Shown: in pieces, positions 35,416 through 43,490 of the stretch
Numbering within the stretch: the first letter of the stretch is position 1
Layout: every line of letters begins with the position of its first letter
DNA from: CAVYEM01 sp963767635
Lineage (GTDB): Bacteria; Vulcanimicrobiota; Vulcanimicrobiia; Vulcanimicrobiales; Vulcanimicrobiaceae
Length of the DNA: 64,000 nt
Assembly (NCBI GenBank): GCA_963767635.1
Contig: CAVYEM010000001.1
Coordinates: 1,178,001-1,242,000 of the forward strand
Direction: 5' to 3'
The notes under the pieces: model-generated
What the model was told of the DNA's origin: nothing
The model's input: only the letters and a program-made list of their open reading frames with translations
Databases searched by the model: none
Program-made: the position numbers and the translations under genes

Positions 35416-35824
35416 ACGCGTCAAATGGCGTAAAGTGCACCGCGGCCGCATGCGTGGAAAAGCGGTGCGCGGCAGTTCGCTCACTTTCGGCGAGTACGGT
35501 CTGCAGGCGCTGGAGCCGTGCTGGATGACGAACCGCCAAATAGAGGCGGCGCGTATTGCGATGACGCGTCACATCAAGCGCGGCGGCAAAGTATGGATCA
35601 AAGTGTTCCCCGACAAGTCGGTCAGCAAGAAGCCCGCGGAAGTGCGCATGGGGGCCGGCAAAGGCAACCCCGAGTTCTGGGTCGCCGTCGTGCGCCCGGG
35701 CCGCGTGTTGTTTGAACTTTCCGGGGTCGCCCCGGACGTGGCCAAGCGCGCGTTGCTGCTTGCGGCATCAAAGCTGCCCATCGGAACGAAGATCGTTTCA
35801 CGCGAGGAGGCAGCGCCAGCATGA
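35402..35824 (+). CDS. rplP: 50S ribosomal protein L16
   Basis: 140 residues from the ATG at 35402 (MLTPKRVKWRKVHRGRMRGK), which lies inside the end of rpsC. The upstream in-frame extension is shadow. RMGAGKGNPEFWVAVVRPGR is the conserved loop near the A-site tRNA. Standard length. The stop overlaps rpmC (ATGA). Confidence 0.96.
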   Translation: MLTPKRVKWRKVHRGRMRGKAVRGSSLTFGEYGLQALEPCWMTNRQIEAARIAMTRHIKRGGKVWIKVFPDKSVSKKPAEVRMGAGKGNPEFWVAVVRPGRVLFELSGVAPDVAKRALLLAASKLPIGTKIVSREEAAPA

Positions 35825-36042
35825 AGACCGGTGAATTCAAAGAGTTGCGCAACCTGACGATGGCCGAACTGCGGCAGAAGGCGCGTGAAACCAAGGAGGA
35901 GCTGTTTAACCTGCGCTTTGCGTTGCGCACGGGCCACTTGTCCGATTTTTCGAAAGTTCGCGCGATGCGCCGGGCTTACGCGCAAATTCAAACCGTCATC
36001 TCCGAGAAGCGACTCGCCGAGGCTAAGAATGGAGCAGCGTAA
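35821..36042 (+). CDS. rpmC: 50S ribosomal protein L29
   Basis: 73 residues. The two-helix hairpin is recognisable from LRNLTMAELRQKARETKEEL and NLRFALRTGHLSDFSKVR. L29 sits at the exit tunnel beside L23. It overlaps rplP by four bases and rpsQ by 14. Confidence 0.95.
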   Translation: MKTGEFKELRNLTMAELRQKARETKEELFNLRFALRTGHLSDFSKVRAMRRAYAQIQTVISEKRLAEAKNGAA

Positions 36043-36301
36043 CAACGGGCAGCGGCACAAGCGCCGCACCAAGCAAGGCCGCGTCGTTTCCGACAAGATG
36101 GACAAGACGATCGTCGTGCTTTCCGAAACGCGCGTTCCGCATGGAGTGTACGGCAAGATCGTTCGCAAATCGGTCAAGTTCAAAGCGCACGACGAAGAGA
36201 ACCAAGCCAAAACCGGCGACTCCGTGCGCATCATGGAATGCCGCCCGCTATCAAAAGATAAACGCTGGCGCCTGCTCGAAATTCTGGAGCGCGCCAAGTG
36301 A
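36029..36301 (+). CDS. rpsQ: 30S ribosomal protein S17
   Basis: 90 residues from the ATG at 36029 (MEQRNNGQRHKRRTKQGRVV), within the rpmC end. The frame is open further upstream, but the family starts here. SDKMDKTIVVLSETRVPHG and KAHDEENQAKTGDSVRIMEC are the conserved OB-fold parts. The following 64 nt before rplN hold a copy of an operon repeat. Confidence 0.95.
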   Translation: MEQRNNGQRHKRRTKQGRVVSDKMDKTIVVLSETRVPHGVYGKIVRKSVKFKAHDEENQAKTGDSVRIMECRPLSKDKRWRLLEILERAK

Positions 36302-36322
36302 GCGTAGCAACGTCTAGCTGGT

Positions 36323-36365
36323 GGGGGGCCCCATCGAAGATGGGGAGAGCGGAGCGCCATTCAAA
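36323..36365 (+). repeat. Ribosome-binding-site-bearing repeat, truncated copy before rplN
   Basis: A hairpin CCCCATC-GAA-GATGGGG at 36329-36345 is followed by GAGCGGAGCGCCATTCAAA directly before the rplN ATG. The same hairpin stem (loop GCG) and the same GAGCGGAGCGCC-TT-AAA segment occur in the tandem repeat upstream of rplF. GCGGAGCG is the only Shine-Dalgarno-like sequence for rplN here. Confidence 0.65.
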
Positions 36366-36743
36366 ATGATTCAGCAAGAAACGCGCCTGAAGGTAGCCGA
36401 TAACTCGGGAGCCCGAGAGCTGCTTTGCATTCACGTGAGTGGAGGCAGCCGTCATCCATACGCGCACGTGGGCGACATCATCGTCGGCACGGTGAAGAGC
36501 GCCATTCCAGGCGCCGCGGTGAAGAAGGGTCAGGTCGTCAAGGCCGTGATCGTGCGCACATCCGCACCGATTCGCCGTGCGGACGGATCCGTGGTAAAGT
36601 GCGACGATAACGCGTGCGTGATCATTAAAGGCGACAAGGACAACTTGGATCCGCGCGGCACGCGCGTTTTCGGACCGGTCATGCGAGAATTGCGCGACCG
36701 CGGCTTCTTGAAGATCGCCTCGCTCGCTCCGGAGGTTCTGTAG
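36366..36743 (+). CDS. rplN: 50S ribosomal protein L14
   Basis: 125 residues from the ATG at 36366 (MIQQETRLKVADNSGAREL). The in-frame upstream codons come from the repeat and are not part of L14. VKSAIPGAAVKKGQVVKAVI and FDDNACVII-type KCDDNACVII are intact, and it ends IASLAPEVL as usual. L14 contributes to intersubunit bridges. Confidence 0.96.
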   Translation: MIQQETRLKVADNSGARELLCIHVSGGSRHPYAHVGDIIVGTVKSAIPGAAVKKGQVVKAVIVRTSAPIRRADGSVVKCDDNACVIIKGDKDNLDPRGTRVFGPVMRELRDRGFLKIASLAPEVL

Positions 36744-36747
36744 TCGT

Positions 36748-37098
36748 ATGCCGCACATCGTCAAAGGCGACACCGTAGTCATTCGTCGCGGCAAAGAAAA
36801 GGGCAAGCGCGGTGTAGTCAAGGCCGTCTTCCCGAAGTCGGCACATGCGACGGTCGAAGGGCTGAACATCGTCAAACGCCACACCAAGCAAGGATCGCAG
36901 CAGCAGAATATGGGCGGGTCCGCGCAGACCGGCGGCATCATCGAGAAGGAAGCGCCAATCCCAATGTCAGCGCTGCAGTACATCTGCGAGAAGTGCAAAA
37001 CGCCGACCCGCGTTCGCCATCACGACACCGCTGAAGGCACCAAGCGCGTATGCAGCAAGTGCGGCGAGCCCGCCCGTCTGCCGGCAAAGGGAGCGTAG
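36748..37098 (+). CDS. rplX: 50S ribosomal protein L24 with C-terminal CxxC pairs
   Basis: 116 residues. The KOW motif HIVKGDTVVIRRGKEKGKRG starts at residue 3, and VEGLNIVKRHTKQ follows. The C-terminal part has two cysteine pairs, C80/C83 and C102/C105, which look like a zinc ribbon. E. coli L24 lacks such a set. Otherwise normal, four bases after rplN and four before rplE. Confidence 0.95.
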   Translation: MPHIVKGDTVVIRRGKEKGKRGVVKAVFPKSAHATVEGLNIVKRHTKQGSQQQNMGGSAQTGGIIEKEAPIPMSALQYICEKCKTPTRVRHHDTAEGTKRVCSKCGEPARLPAKGA

Positions 37099-37102
37099 GC
37101 CG

Positions 37103-37657
37103 ATGGCGGCACGTCTCAAGGAAAAGTACGACAACGAAGTCCGCGGCCGGCTCCAAGAGCGCTTTGGATACCGCAACGTTCACCAAATTCCGAAGTTGGA
37201 AAAGGTCGTCATCAATATGAGCGTGGGCGATGCGATCGCCAACTCCAAGGTGCTCGACACTGCCGTTGCGGAGCTGCAGGCAATCAGCGGACAGAAGCCC
37301 GTCGTCACCAAGGCGAAAAAGTCGATTGCGGCATTCAAGCTGCGTGAGGGTATGAACATCGGTACGAAAGTCACGCTCCGCGGCGAGCGAATGTACGTAT
37401 TTCTCGACAAGCTTTTCAACGTGGTCCTTCCCCGCATTCGAGACTTTCGCGGCCTGCCGCGCAAGTCGTTCGACGGGCGCGGCAATTACAACATGGGATT
37501 GCGCGAGCAAATCGTTTTTCCGGAAATCAACTTCGACAAGGTGGAGAAGATGCGCGGCATGGACATCGTGATTGTGACGTCTGCAAAAGACGATGAGGAA
37601 GTGACGGAGTTTCTCACGGCAATGGGTCTGCCGCTTCAGAAAGCAGGGGCGCGCTGA
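37103..37657 (+). CDS. rplE: 50S ribosomal protein L5
   Basis: 184 residues. Recognised by NVHQIPKLEKVVINMSVGD, GEKMYEFLDKL-type GERMYVFLDKLFNVVLPRIR, DFRGLPRKSFDGRGNYNMG and the C-terminal MDIVIVTSAK. L5 binds 5S rRNA and the P-site tRNA elbow. Its stop overlaps the rpsN start by one base. Confidence 0.96.
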   Translation: MAARLKEKYDNEVRGRLQERFGYRNVHQIPKLEKVVINMSVGDAIANSKVLDTAVAELQAISGQKPVVTKAKKSIAAFKLREGMNIGTKVTLRGERMYVFLDKLFNVVLPRIRDFRGLPRKSFDGRGNYNMGLREQIVFPEINFDKVEKMRGMDIVIVTSAKDDEEVTEFLTAMGLPLQKAGAR

Positions 37658-37842
37658 TGGCCAAAACGGCACTCATCGAAAAATCGAAGCGCACGCCGAA
37701 GTTCCGGGTGCGCGCGCACAACCGGTGCCAGCTTTGCGGCCGCCCGCGCAGCGTGTACCGCAGGTTCGGCCTGTGCCGCATTTGTTTCCGCGAGAACGCG
37801 CATAAGGGCAACGTGCCCGGCGTAACCAAGGCATCCTGGTAG
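37657..37842 (+). CDS. rpsN: 30S ribosomal protein S14, type Z (zinc-binding)
   Basis: 61 residues, the short C+ form. Cys24, Cys27, Cys40 and Cys43 (HNRCQLCGRPRSVYRRFGLCRIC-type arrangement) form the zinc site, and the protein ends GVTKASW. ATG at 37657 overlaps the rplE stop. Its zinc dependence contrasts with the longer C- paralogue used by many bacteria in zinc limitation. No second copy is in this window. Confidence 0.96.
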   Translation: MAKTALIEKSKRTPKFRVRAHNRCQLCGRPRSVYRRFGLCRICFRENAHKGNVPGVTKASW

Positions 37843-37848
37843 AGTACG

Positions 37849-38250
37849 ATGGCTGTTATCACCGATCCAATCGCCGACATGCTTACGCGCATCCGCAACG
37901 CCAACACGGCAAACCACGAAGTGGTGGACGTTCCGGCGTCGCGCATGAAGCGCGCCGTTGCGCAGATTCTCAAGGACGAGGGCTTTATCGTGGACTTCGA
38001 GCGCGTAGAGCAAGGACCTCAGGGCACCATTCGCATCAAGCTCAAATACGGACCGGACAAAGAGAAAGTCATTACCGGTCTACGCCGCATTTCGCGTCCG
38101 GGTTTGCGCGTGTACACGAACAAAACCGAGATTCCGCGTGTGCTCGGCGGTCTGGGATTGGTAATCATGTCGACGTCCAGAGGAATTATGTCAGGCAAAC
38201 GCGCGAAGAAGGAAGGCTGCGGAGGCGAGGTTCTCGCCTACGTATGGTAG
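37849..38250 (+). CDS. rpsH: 30S ribosomal protein S8
   Basis: 133 residues. ITDPIADMLTRIRNANTANH opens the protein, and it closes VIMSTSRGIMSGKRAKKEG and GGEVLAYVW. S8 binds helix 21 of 16S rRNA and often represses spc operon translation. It is followed by the 123-bp tandem repeat rather than directly by rplF. Confidence 0.96.
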   Translation: MAVITDPIADMLTRIRNANTANHEVVDVPASRMKRAVAQILKDEGFIVDFERVEQGPQGTIRIKLKYGPDKEKVITGLRRISRPGLRVYTNKTEIPRVLGGLGLVIMSTSRGIMSGKRAKKEGCGGEVLAYVW

Positions 38251-38266
38251 CCATGATGGAAAGACC

Positions 38267-38534
38267 GGAGCTTAGAGCGGAGCGCCTTAAAGATAAAGCC
38301 TTGTTTAGCGCGCCCTCGGGGAGGTCTCGCATTGCCAGCACGCGTGCGCGCGCTGCGGAAACGGGGGCCCCATCGCGGATGGGGGGCGCGGAGCTTAGAG
38401 CGGAGCGCCTTAAAGGTAAAGCCTTGTTTAGCGCGCCCTCGGGGAGGTCTCGCATTGCCAGCACGCGTGCGCGCGCTGCGGAAACGGGGGCCCCATCGCG
38501 GATGGGGGGCGCGGAGCTTAGAGCGGAGCGCCTT
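38267..38534 (+). repeat. 123-bp tandem repeat between rpsH and rplF
   Basis: Two units, 38267-38389 and 38390-38512, are identical except for one A/G difference. A third partial unit starts at 38513 and runs into the rplF start. Each begins GGAGCTTAGAGCGGAGCGCC and contains the palindrome GCACGCGTGC and, near its end, the hairpin CCCCATC-GCG-GATGGGG. The last copy of GAGCGGAGCG supplies the Shine-Dalgarno for rplF. Because 123 is divisible by three, an open frame of 99 codons crosses the array, but it lacks family similarity and I do not call it a gene. Confidence 0.9.
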
Positions 38535-38539
38535 TTAAA

Positions 38540-39088
38540 ATGAGTAGAATCGGAAAACTGCCCGTCACCGTTCCCAGTGGTGTCAACGTTCAGATCAGCG
38601 ACGGCGACGTGCACGTCAAAGGCCCCAGGGGCGAGTTGCGACGGCGAATGCTCGCGCACGTAGCCGCGAAGGTCGAAGACGGCAAGGTGATCGTCGAGCG
38701 CAACGGCGATGCAAAAGAGCATCGCGCGGCTCACGGTCTAACGCGCACGTTGGTGAGCAACATGATCGAGGGCGTCAGCAACGGCTTCCGCAAGAGTCTG
38801 GAAATTCAAGGCGTCGGCTATCGTGCCGCAAAGTCGGGCGATAATTTGAATCTGACGCTGGGTTACTCCCATCCGGTCAGCTACGAGCCGCCCAAGGGCA
38901 TTACGCTCTCCGTCGAAGGCACCAATAGAATCCACGTCGAGGGCATCGACAAGCAGCAAGTCGGACAAGTGGCAGCGGAGATTCGCAATCTGCGTCCTCC
39001 CGAACCGTATAAGGGCAAAGGTGTCCGATACGCCGGCGAAGTCGTTCGCAAAAAGCTCGGCAAAGCAGGGAAGGCGGGCAAGAAGTAG
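38540..39088 (+). CDS. rplF: 50S ribosomal protein L6
   Basis: 182 residues from the ATG at 38540 (MSRIGKLPVTVPSGVNVQIS). The C-terminal block EIRNLRPPEPYKGKGVRYAG is the sarcin-ricin-loop-proximal signature. Its ribosome binding site lies in the tandem repeat. The stop overlaps the rplR start by one base. Confidence 0.96.
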   Translation: MSRIGKLPVTVPSGVNVQISDGDVHVKGPRGELRRRMLAHVAAKVEDGKVIVERNGDAKEHRAAHGLTRTLVSNMIEGVSNGFRKSLEIQGVGYRAAKSGDNLNLTLGYSHPVSYEPPKGITLSVEGTNRIHVEGIDKQQVGQVAAEIRNLRPPEPYKGKGVRYAGEVVRKKLGKAGKAGKK

Positions 39089-39453
39089 TGGCGCGCGTTT
39101 CTAAGGACGAATCCCGCCGCAAGCGCCATTCGCGCTTGCGCCGCAAAGTTGCGGGTTCAGGGGATCGCCCCCGTTTGCTCATCCGCCGCACGTTGCATCA
39201 CATCTATGCAACCGTCGTCGACGACGCGAAAGGTCATACGCTCGTGGCCGCGTCGACGCGCGAAAAAGAGTTGGCCGGCGAACTGGGGTCGACCGCGAAT
39301 CTTGCGGCGGCCGAAAAAATCGGTGAAGCCATTGCCTCGAAGGCCAAGCAAGCCGGCATTACGCAGGTCGTGTTCGACCGCAGCGGCTTGAAGTACCACG
39401 GCAGAGTTAAAGCGCTTGCCGATGCAGCGCGCCAAGCAGGACTGGAGTTTTAA
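39088..39453 (+). CDS. rplR: 50S ribosomal protein L18
   Basis: 121 residues from GTG 39088. RKRHSRLRRKVAGSGDRPRL and the C-terminal FDRSGLKYHGRVKALADAAR mark L18, a 5S rRNA binding protein. One-base overlaps with rplF and rpsE. Confidence 0.96.
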   Translation: MARVSKDESRRKRHSRLRRKVAGSGDRPRLLIRRTLHHIYATVVDDAKGHTLVAASTREKELAGELGSTANLAAAEKIGEAIASKAKQAGITQVVFDRSGLKYHGRVKALADAARQAGLEF

Positions 39454-39968
39454 TGCAATATCGCAGCGGTGGTCGCGATCGCGACAATTCGGGCTTCGAA
39501 GAGACGGTAGTGCGCGTCAATCGCGTCGCCAAAGTCGTCAAGGGCGGTAAGCGCTTTAGCTTCAGTGCGCTCGTCGTCGTCGGCGACCGCAAAGGGAAGG
39601 TCGGCTTCGCCATCGGTAAGGCAGGCGAAGTGCCTGAAGCGATTCGCAAGGCCGTCGAACAGGCCAAGAAGAGCCTGGTGAGCGTGCCGATGGTCGAGAA
39701 GACGATTCCGCACCAGGCAAACCACAAAATCGGCGCGGCCCACGTGCTGCTCAAACCGGCGGCGCCCGGCACCGGGGTTATCGCGGGCGGCGCCATGCGC
39801 GCGGTCTTAGAGCTGGCCGGCATCCACGACATTTTGACAAAATCGCTTGGCACCAACAACCCAATCAACGTCGTGTATGCGACCGTTGAGGCGTTGCGGT
39901 CGCTTCGAACGGCCGAACAGGTCGCGGCAATGCGCGGCAAGAGCGTCGGCGACATCTTCGCAGCGTAG
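39453..39968 (+). CDS. rpsE: 30S ribosomal protein S5
   Basis: 171 residues. The double-stranded RNA-binding fold is seen in FEETVVRVNRVAKVVKGGKR and FSALVVVGDRKGKVGFAIGK, and GTGVIAGGAMRAVLELAGI follows. S5 shapes the mRNA entry site and decoding fidelity. It is followed by a 55-nt gap where rpmD (L30) usually lies; no L30 is encoded there. Confidence 0.96.
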   Translation: MQYRSGGRDRDNSGFEETVVRVNRVAKVVKGGKRFSFSALVVVGDRKGKVGFAIGKAGEVPEAIRKAVEQAKKSLVSVPMVEKTIPHQANHKIGAAHVLLKPAAPGTGVIAGGAMRAVLELAGIHDILTKSLGTNNPINVVYATVEALRSLRTAEQVAAMRGKSVGDIFAA

Positions 39969-40023
39969 CGCGTTACCGGTCAACATCATATAAAGGAGCG
40001 AGCGCGTCTCGCGAATCGGAGAA

Positions 40024-40614
40024 ATGGCAGAGAAAAAATCGAAGGCGGCCGGTAGTGCAAAGTCCGGCCCGAAGGCGGCCGCCGCTTCAAAAACATCCGC
40101 GAACATCGCATCCGGCAACGGCTCCGCGCTAACGCTCGGTGGAATGAAACCGGCGGCCGGAAGCTGGCCCAAGCGTACGCGCGTAGGCCGCGGACACGGC
40201 TCGGGAATGGTGAAAACCGCAGGCGAGGGCGGCAAAGGACAAACGGTTCGTTCGGGTGGCGGCAAAGGCCCCGCGTTCGAAGGCGGTCAAACGCCGTGGG
40301 CGCGCAGGTTGCCGCATCGCCGCGGATACTCGCAAAAAGCGCGCGACATCGGTCATTTTCGCGCTCGACCGGCGGTCGTAAATCTTCACGACCTCGCCGA
40401 CTGGGACGTTTCGGTGGAAGTCACGCCGCAAACCCTCAAGGTAGCCAACAAGATCAACGCTGCCGATGACGGAGTGAAGATCTTGGGCGGCAAGCTCGGC
40501 GGCGCCGGCGTCGCAAAAACGATTCCGAGCGGACTGCGCTTGCGCGACGTGCTCCTTTCGAACAGCGCGCGCGAGGCGCTGCAGGCCGCGGGCGCAACGA
40601 TCGAACCGTGCTGA
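40024..40614 (+). CDS. rplO: 50S ribosomal protein L15 with N-terminal extension
   Basis: 196 residues. The L15 core begins at about residue 37 with LGGMKPAAGSWPKRTRVGRG, and GKGPAFEGGQTPWARRLPHR follows. Residues 1-35 are a Lys/Ala/Ser-rich leader not found in standard 145-150-residue L15. The ATG at 40024 follows GGAG eight bases upstream. An internal start would make a normal protein, so the extension is probable but not proven. It overlaps secY by seven bases. Confidence 0.93.
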   Translation: MAEKKSKAAGSAKSGPKAAAASKTSANIASGNGSALTLGGMKPAAGSWPKRTRVGRGHGSGMVKTAGEGGKGQTVRSGGGKGPAFEGGQTPWARRLPHRRGYSQKARDIGHFRARPAVVNLHDLADWDVSVEVTPQTLKVANKINAADDGVKILGGKLGGAGVAKTIPSGLRLRDVLLSNSAREALQAAGATIEPC

Positions 40615-41903
40615 ACAACCTGCGGGCAGCGCTGCTCGTACCAGACATTCGTCAGCGCGTGCTGTTCGTGTTTTCCGCGTTCGCCGTGTTCGTGTTCTTA
40701 ATCCACGTGCAGCTGCCAAACGTCAACGACAAAGTTTGGCAGCAGCTGCTCTCGCAGGGCGTGTTTTACAACCTGCTCGGGTTCCTCTCAGGCGGCGCGC
40801 TGCAAAAGCTCTCCATCATCGCCATGGGCATCACGCCGTACATCAATGCCTCGATTATCATGCAGCTGATGACGGTGGTTATGCCGCAGCTGGAAGAAAT
40901 GGCGAAAAAGGGCGGCGAGGAAGGGCGCAAAAAAATCGGCCAGTACACCCGCTGGCTCACGATCGTTCTGGCGACGCTGCAAGGGTTCTTTATGGCCAAT
41001 ATGATGCGCTCGGCCGGCGTCTTCTACGACAGCAGCATCTGGTTCGAACTCTTCGCCGTGACGGCAATGGTCGGCGGGACGCTGTTCCTGATGTGGCTGG
41101 GCGAGCAGATCACCGACAAGGGCATCGGCAACGGCGTTTCCCTCATCATCTTCATCGGCATCGTGCTGCGCTACCCGCAATACGTCGGGCAAACCTATAC
41201 GTCGACCACTAAGGGCGGCGAATCCATAGCGAACATCGCCATCTATATTTTGATCGCCATCGCGGTCGTTATTTCGATCGTATTCCTCTACCAGGGACAG
41301 CGGCGCGTTCCGGTGCAGCAAGCCCGGCGCGTGGTCGGCCGCAAGATGTTTGCAGGCCGTTCCACGTACATTCCGTTGCGCTTGAACAACGCCGGCGTTA
41401 TTTCGATCATCTTTGCGATTTCGCTGCTGCTGCTGCCGCAACAGGCGCTCTCCTGGTTCAACCGGGGCAACGTACACGCCGGGATATGGGGCGGAGTCTC
41501 AGACTGGGTTAACGTCTATTTTAGCCCCAATTCTTGGCTCTACAACCTGGTGTACTTCGTTTTGGTCGTCGTTTTCACGTTCTTTTACAGCGCGATCGTC
41601 ATCAACACCAAAGACATCGCCGACAATTTGAAAAAGAGCGGCTCCTTCATTCCTGGAATCCGCCCGGGACAGCCCACCGTGGATTACATCAATCGCATTC
41701 TGATGCGCATTACCACCGCCGCGGCCATTTATCTTGGTTTGCTGGCGGTGCTGCCGGGGGCCCTGCAGCGAGGCTTGTCCGTCACGACGTTTTATCTGGG
41801 CTCCACCTCGCTGCTGATTGTCGTCGGCGTGGCGCTCGATACGATCACGCAGATTGAGGCCCGGTTGGCGATGCGGGATTACCGCGGGTTTATAAAGCGC
41901 TGA
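40608..41903 (+). CDS. secY: Protein translocase subunit SecY
   Basis: 431 residues from GTG 40608 with ten transmembrane helices. Plug and pore features include FLSGGALQKLSIIAMGITPY and INASIIMQLM. The cytoplasmic loop has GRKMFAGRSTYIPLRLNNAG, and RIQVVG-type residues lie near the C-terminus. SecY forms the protein-conducting channel with SecE and SecG. It is in the usual place after rplO. Confidence 0.96.
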   Translation: MLNNLRAALLVPDIRQRVLFVFSAFAVFVFLIHVQLPNVNDKVWQQLLSQGVFYNLLGFLSGGALQKLSIIAMGITPYINASIIMQLMTVVMPQLEEMAKKGGEEGRKKIGQYTRWLTIVLATLQGFFMANMMRSAGVFYDSSIWFELFAVTAMVGGTLFLMWLGEQITDKGIGNGVSLIIFIGIVLRYPQYVGQTYTSTTKGGESIANIAIYILIAIAVVISIVFLYQGQRRVPVQQARRVVGRKMFAGRSTYIPLRLNNAGVISIIFAISLLLLPQQALSWFNRGNVHAGIWGGVSDWVNVYFSPNSWLYNLVYFVLVVVFTFFYSAIVINTKDIADNLKKSGSFIPGIRPGQPTVDYINRILMRITTAAAIYLGLLAVLPGALQRGLSVTTFYLGSTSLLIVVGVALDTITQIEARLAMRDYRGFIKR

Positions 41904-41910
41904 TGCGAAA

Positions 41911-41974
41911 CATTTTAACCGGCGCTGCGCGCTCCGCCGCCCCCCCGCAGGCAAAGCCCGCCGGGTCCCCCCAA
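41911..41974 (-). repeat. Possible inverted copy of the operon repeat before adk
   Basis: On the minus strand 41940-41911 reads GCGGCGGAGCGCGCAGCGCC then GGTTAAAATG, similar in order to the GAGCGGAGCGCC-TTTTAAAATG end of the repeat before rplF, but in reverse orientation. The flanking GGGTCCCCCC/GGGGGG-rich part could form a hairpin. The match is partial, so identity with the repeat family is tentative. Confidence 0.35.
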
Positions 41975-41991
41975 ACGCTGATGCGCTGTAT

Positions 41992-42642
41992 ATGCGCCTG
42001 ATTTTTCTGGGGCCGCCGGGCGCCGGCAAGGGCACGCAGGCGCAAATCCTGCAAGAGCGCTTGGGTGCGCGGCAGATCTCTACCGGTGACATCTTGCGAG
42101 AGAACCGCAGACTCAAAACCGAGCTCGGCAAAGCGGCCGAGGGTTTCATGCTCAGCGGCGCGCTCGTGCCGGATGAAATCATCATCAAGATGATCGAAGT
42201 CGAGCTGCGCGACGCCGGCGGTTTTATCATGGATGGATTTCCTCGCACCGTCGCGCAAGCGCAGGCCTTCGATGCCATGCTGGAGAGCCGGAACTCGGCT
42301 ATTGACGCCGTCGTGCTGTTTCGGGCGGATCGCCGGACGCTCATGAAGCGGCTCACGGCTCGCTGGACGAATCCCCGCACGGGAAAATCATACAACACGA
42401 TTACGAGCCCGCCACGCCTTGCGGGAATCGACGACGAGGACGGCGGCCCGCTCGTGCAGCGTGAAGACGATCGCCCCGCCACGGTCGCCAAACGTCTGGA
42501 CGTCTTCGAGCGCCAAACTGCGCCCCTTATCGAATACTATCGTCACGGAGGCAAGCTCCTGGAAGTCGACGCTTTAGCGCCCGTGCCGGCCGTGACCGAA
42601 GAGATCGTGGGCAAACTCGATGCGGAGCCGGCGGCGAAGTGA
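41992..42642 (+). CDS. adk: Adenylate kinase
   Basis: 216 residues. The P-loop GPPGAGKGTQAQ is at residues 7-18. The AMP-binding parts STGDILRENRRLKTELG and GFPRTVAQAQAF follow. The LID domain (about 122-160) has no cysteines, so it is the zinc-free type. It balances ATP, ADP and AMP. The stop overlaps the map start. Confidence 0.96.
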   Translation: MRLIFLGPPGAGKGTQAQILQERLGARQISTGDILRENRRLKTELGKAAEGFMLSGALVPDEIIIKMIEVELRDAGGFIMDGFPRTVAQAQAFDAMLESRNSAIDAVVLFRADRRTLMKRLTARWTNPRTGKSYNTITSPPRLAGIDDEDGGPLVQREDDRPATVAKRLDVFERQTAPLIEYYRHGGKLLEVDALAPVPAVTEEIVGKLDAEPAAK

Positions 42643-43442
42643 TTTTGATCAAATCGGCTCGTGAGATCGAAACGATGCGCCGAAGCGGCAAGATCACCGC
42701 CAAGGTGCTCGGCGATTTGATGCGGTCCGCCAAACCGGGCATGACCACGCGCGAACTCGATCGCATCGCCGAGAGAGGCATTCGGGCGATGGGCGCCGTG
42801 CCGACGTTCAAGGGCTATCACGGTTTCCCGTGCTCGATCTGCACTTCTGCGAACGACGAGGTCGTGCACGGCATCCCCGGCGAGTATGTCTTGCGGGACG
42901 GCGATTTGCTCTCGATCGACATCGGCGCGACGCTGGACGGCTACGTCAGCGACAGCGCCGTGACGATTCCAATCGGGAACGTGAGCGAAATCGCCGGCCG
43001 GCTGATGCGCGTAACGCAAGAGTGCCTTATGATGGGCATCGCGCAAATGTACGGCGGCAAACGCTTGGGCGATATCGGCTATGCCGTTCAGCACCACGCG
43101 GAGTCCAACGGCTACGGCGTCGTCCGCGAACTCGTCGGTCACGGCGTGGGCACGAGCATGCACGAAGAGCCGCAGGTGCCCAATTATGGGCGCTCGGGGG
43201 CCGGAATCGAACTGCGCGCCGGATTGGTCTTGGCCATCGAACCCATGATCACGGACGGCCATTACGCGGTTGAAACGCTGGAGGACGGCTGGACAGTCGT
43301 CACGGCAGATGGTAAACTCGCAGCGCACTTCGAGCACACGATTGCCGTTACGGACGACGGTCCAAAGATCCTGACGCTCCGCGACATCGGAGAGCACCCC
43401 GACGTGGCGAGGTACCGTCCGAAAGAAGAAATGGTCGCTTGA
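42639..43442 (+). CDS. map: Methionine aminopeptidase, type I
   Basis: 267 residues from GTG 42639 (MILIKSAREIETMRRSGKIT). The metal ligands lie in DGDLLSIDIGATLDGYVSD (two Asp), LVGHGVGTSMHEEP (His), AIEPMI (Glu) and FEHTIAVTDDG (Glu). It removes the initiator Met from nascent proteins. It overlaps adk by four bases. The infA gene that often follows map is absent here. Confidence 0.96.
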   Translation: MILIKSAREIETMRRSGKITAKVLGDLMRSAKPGMTTRELDRIAERGIRAMGAVPTFKGYHGFPCSICTSANDEVVHGIPGEYVLRDGDLLSIDIGATLDGYVSDSAVTIPIGNVSEIAGRLMRVTQECLMMGIAQMYGGKRLGDIGYAVQHHAESNGYGVVRELVGHGVGTSMHEEPQVPNYGRSGAGIELRAGLVLAIEPMITDGHYAVETLEDGWTVVTADGKLAAHFEHTIAVTDDGPKILTLRDIGEHPDVARYRPKEEMVA

Positions 43443-43490
43443 TGGGCGCGGATTCGCCATTCTACATTACACAAAGGAAGCTCGGAGAAA

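Noticed and set aside
38244..38543. Open frame of 99 codons through the tandem repeat, with 41-residue repeats
   Set aside because: It exists because the repeat length is divisible by three; it overlaps rpsH and rplF, lacks a family match and the reverse strand is also open.
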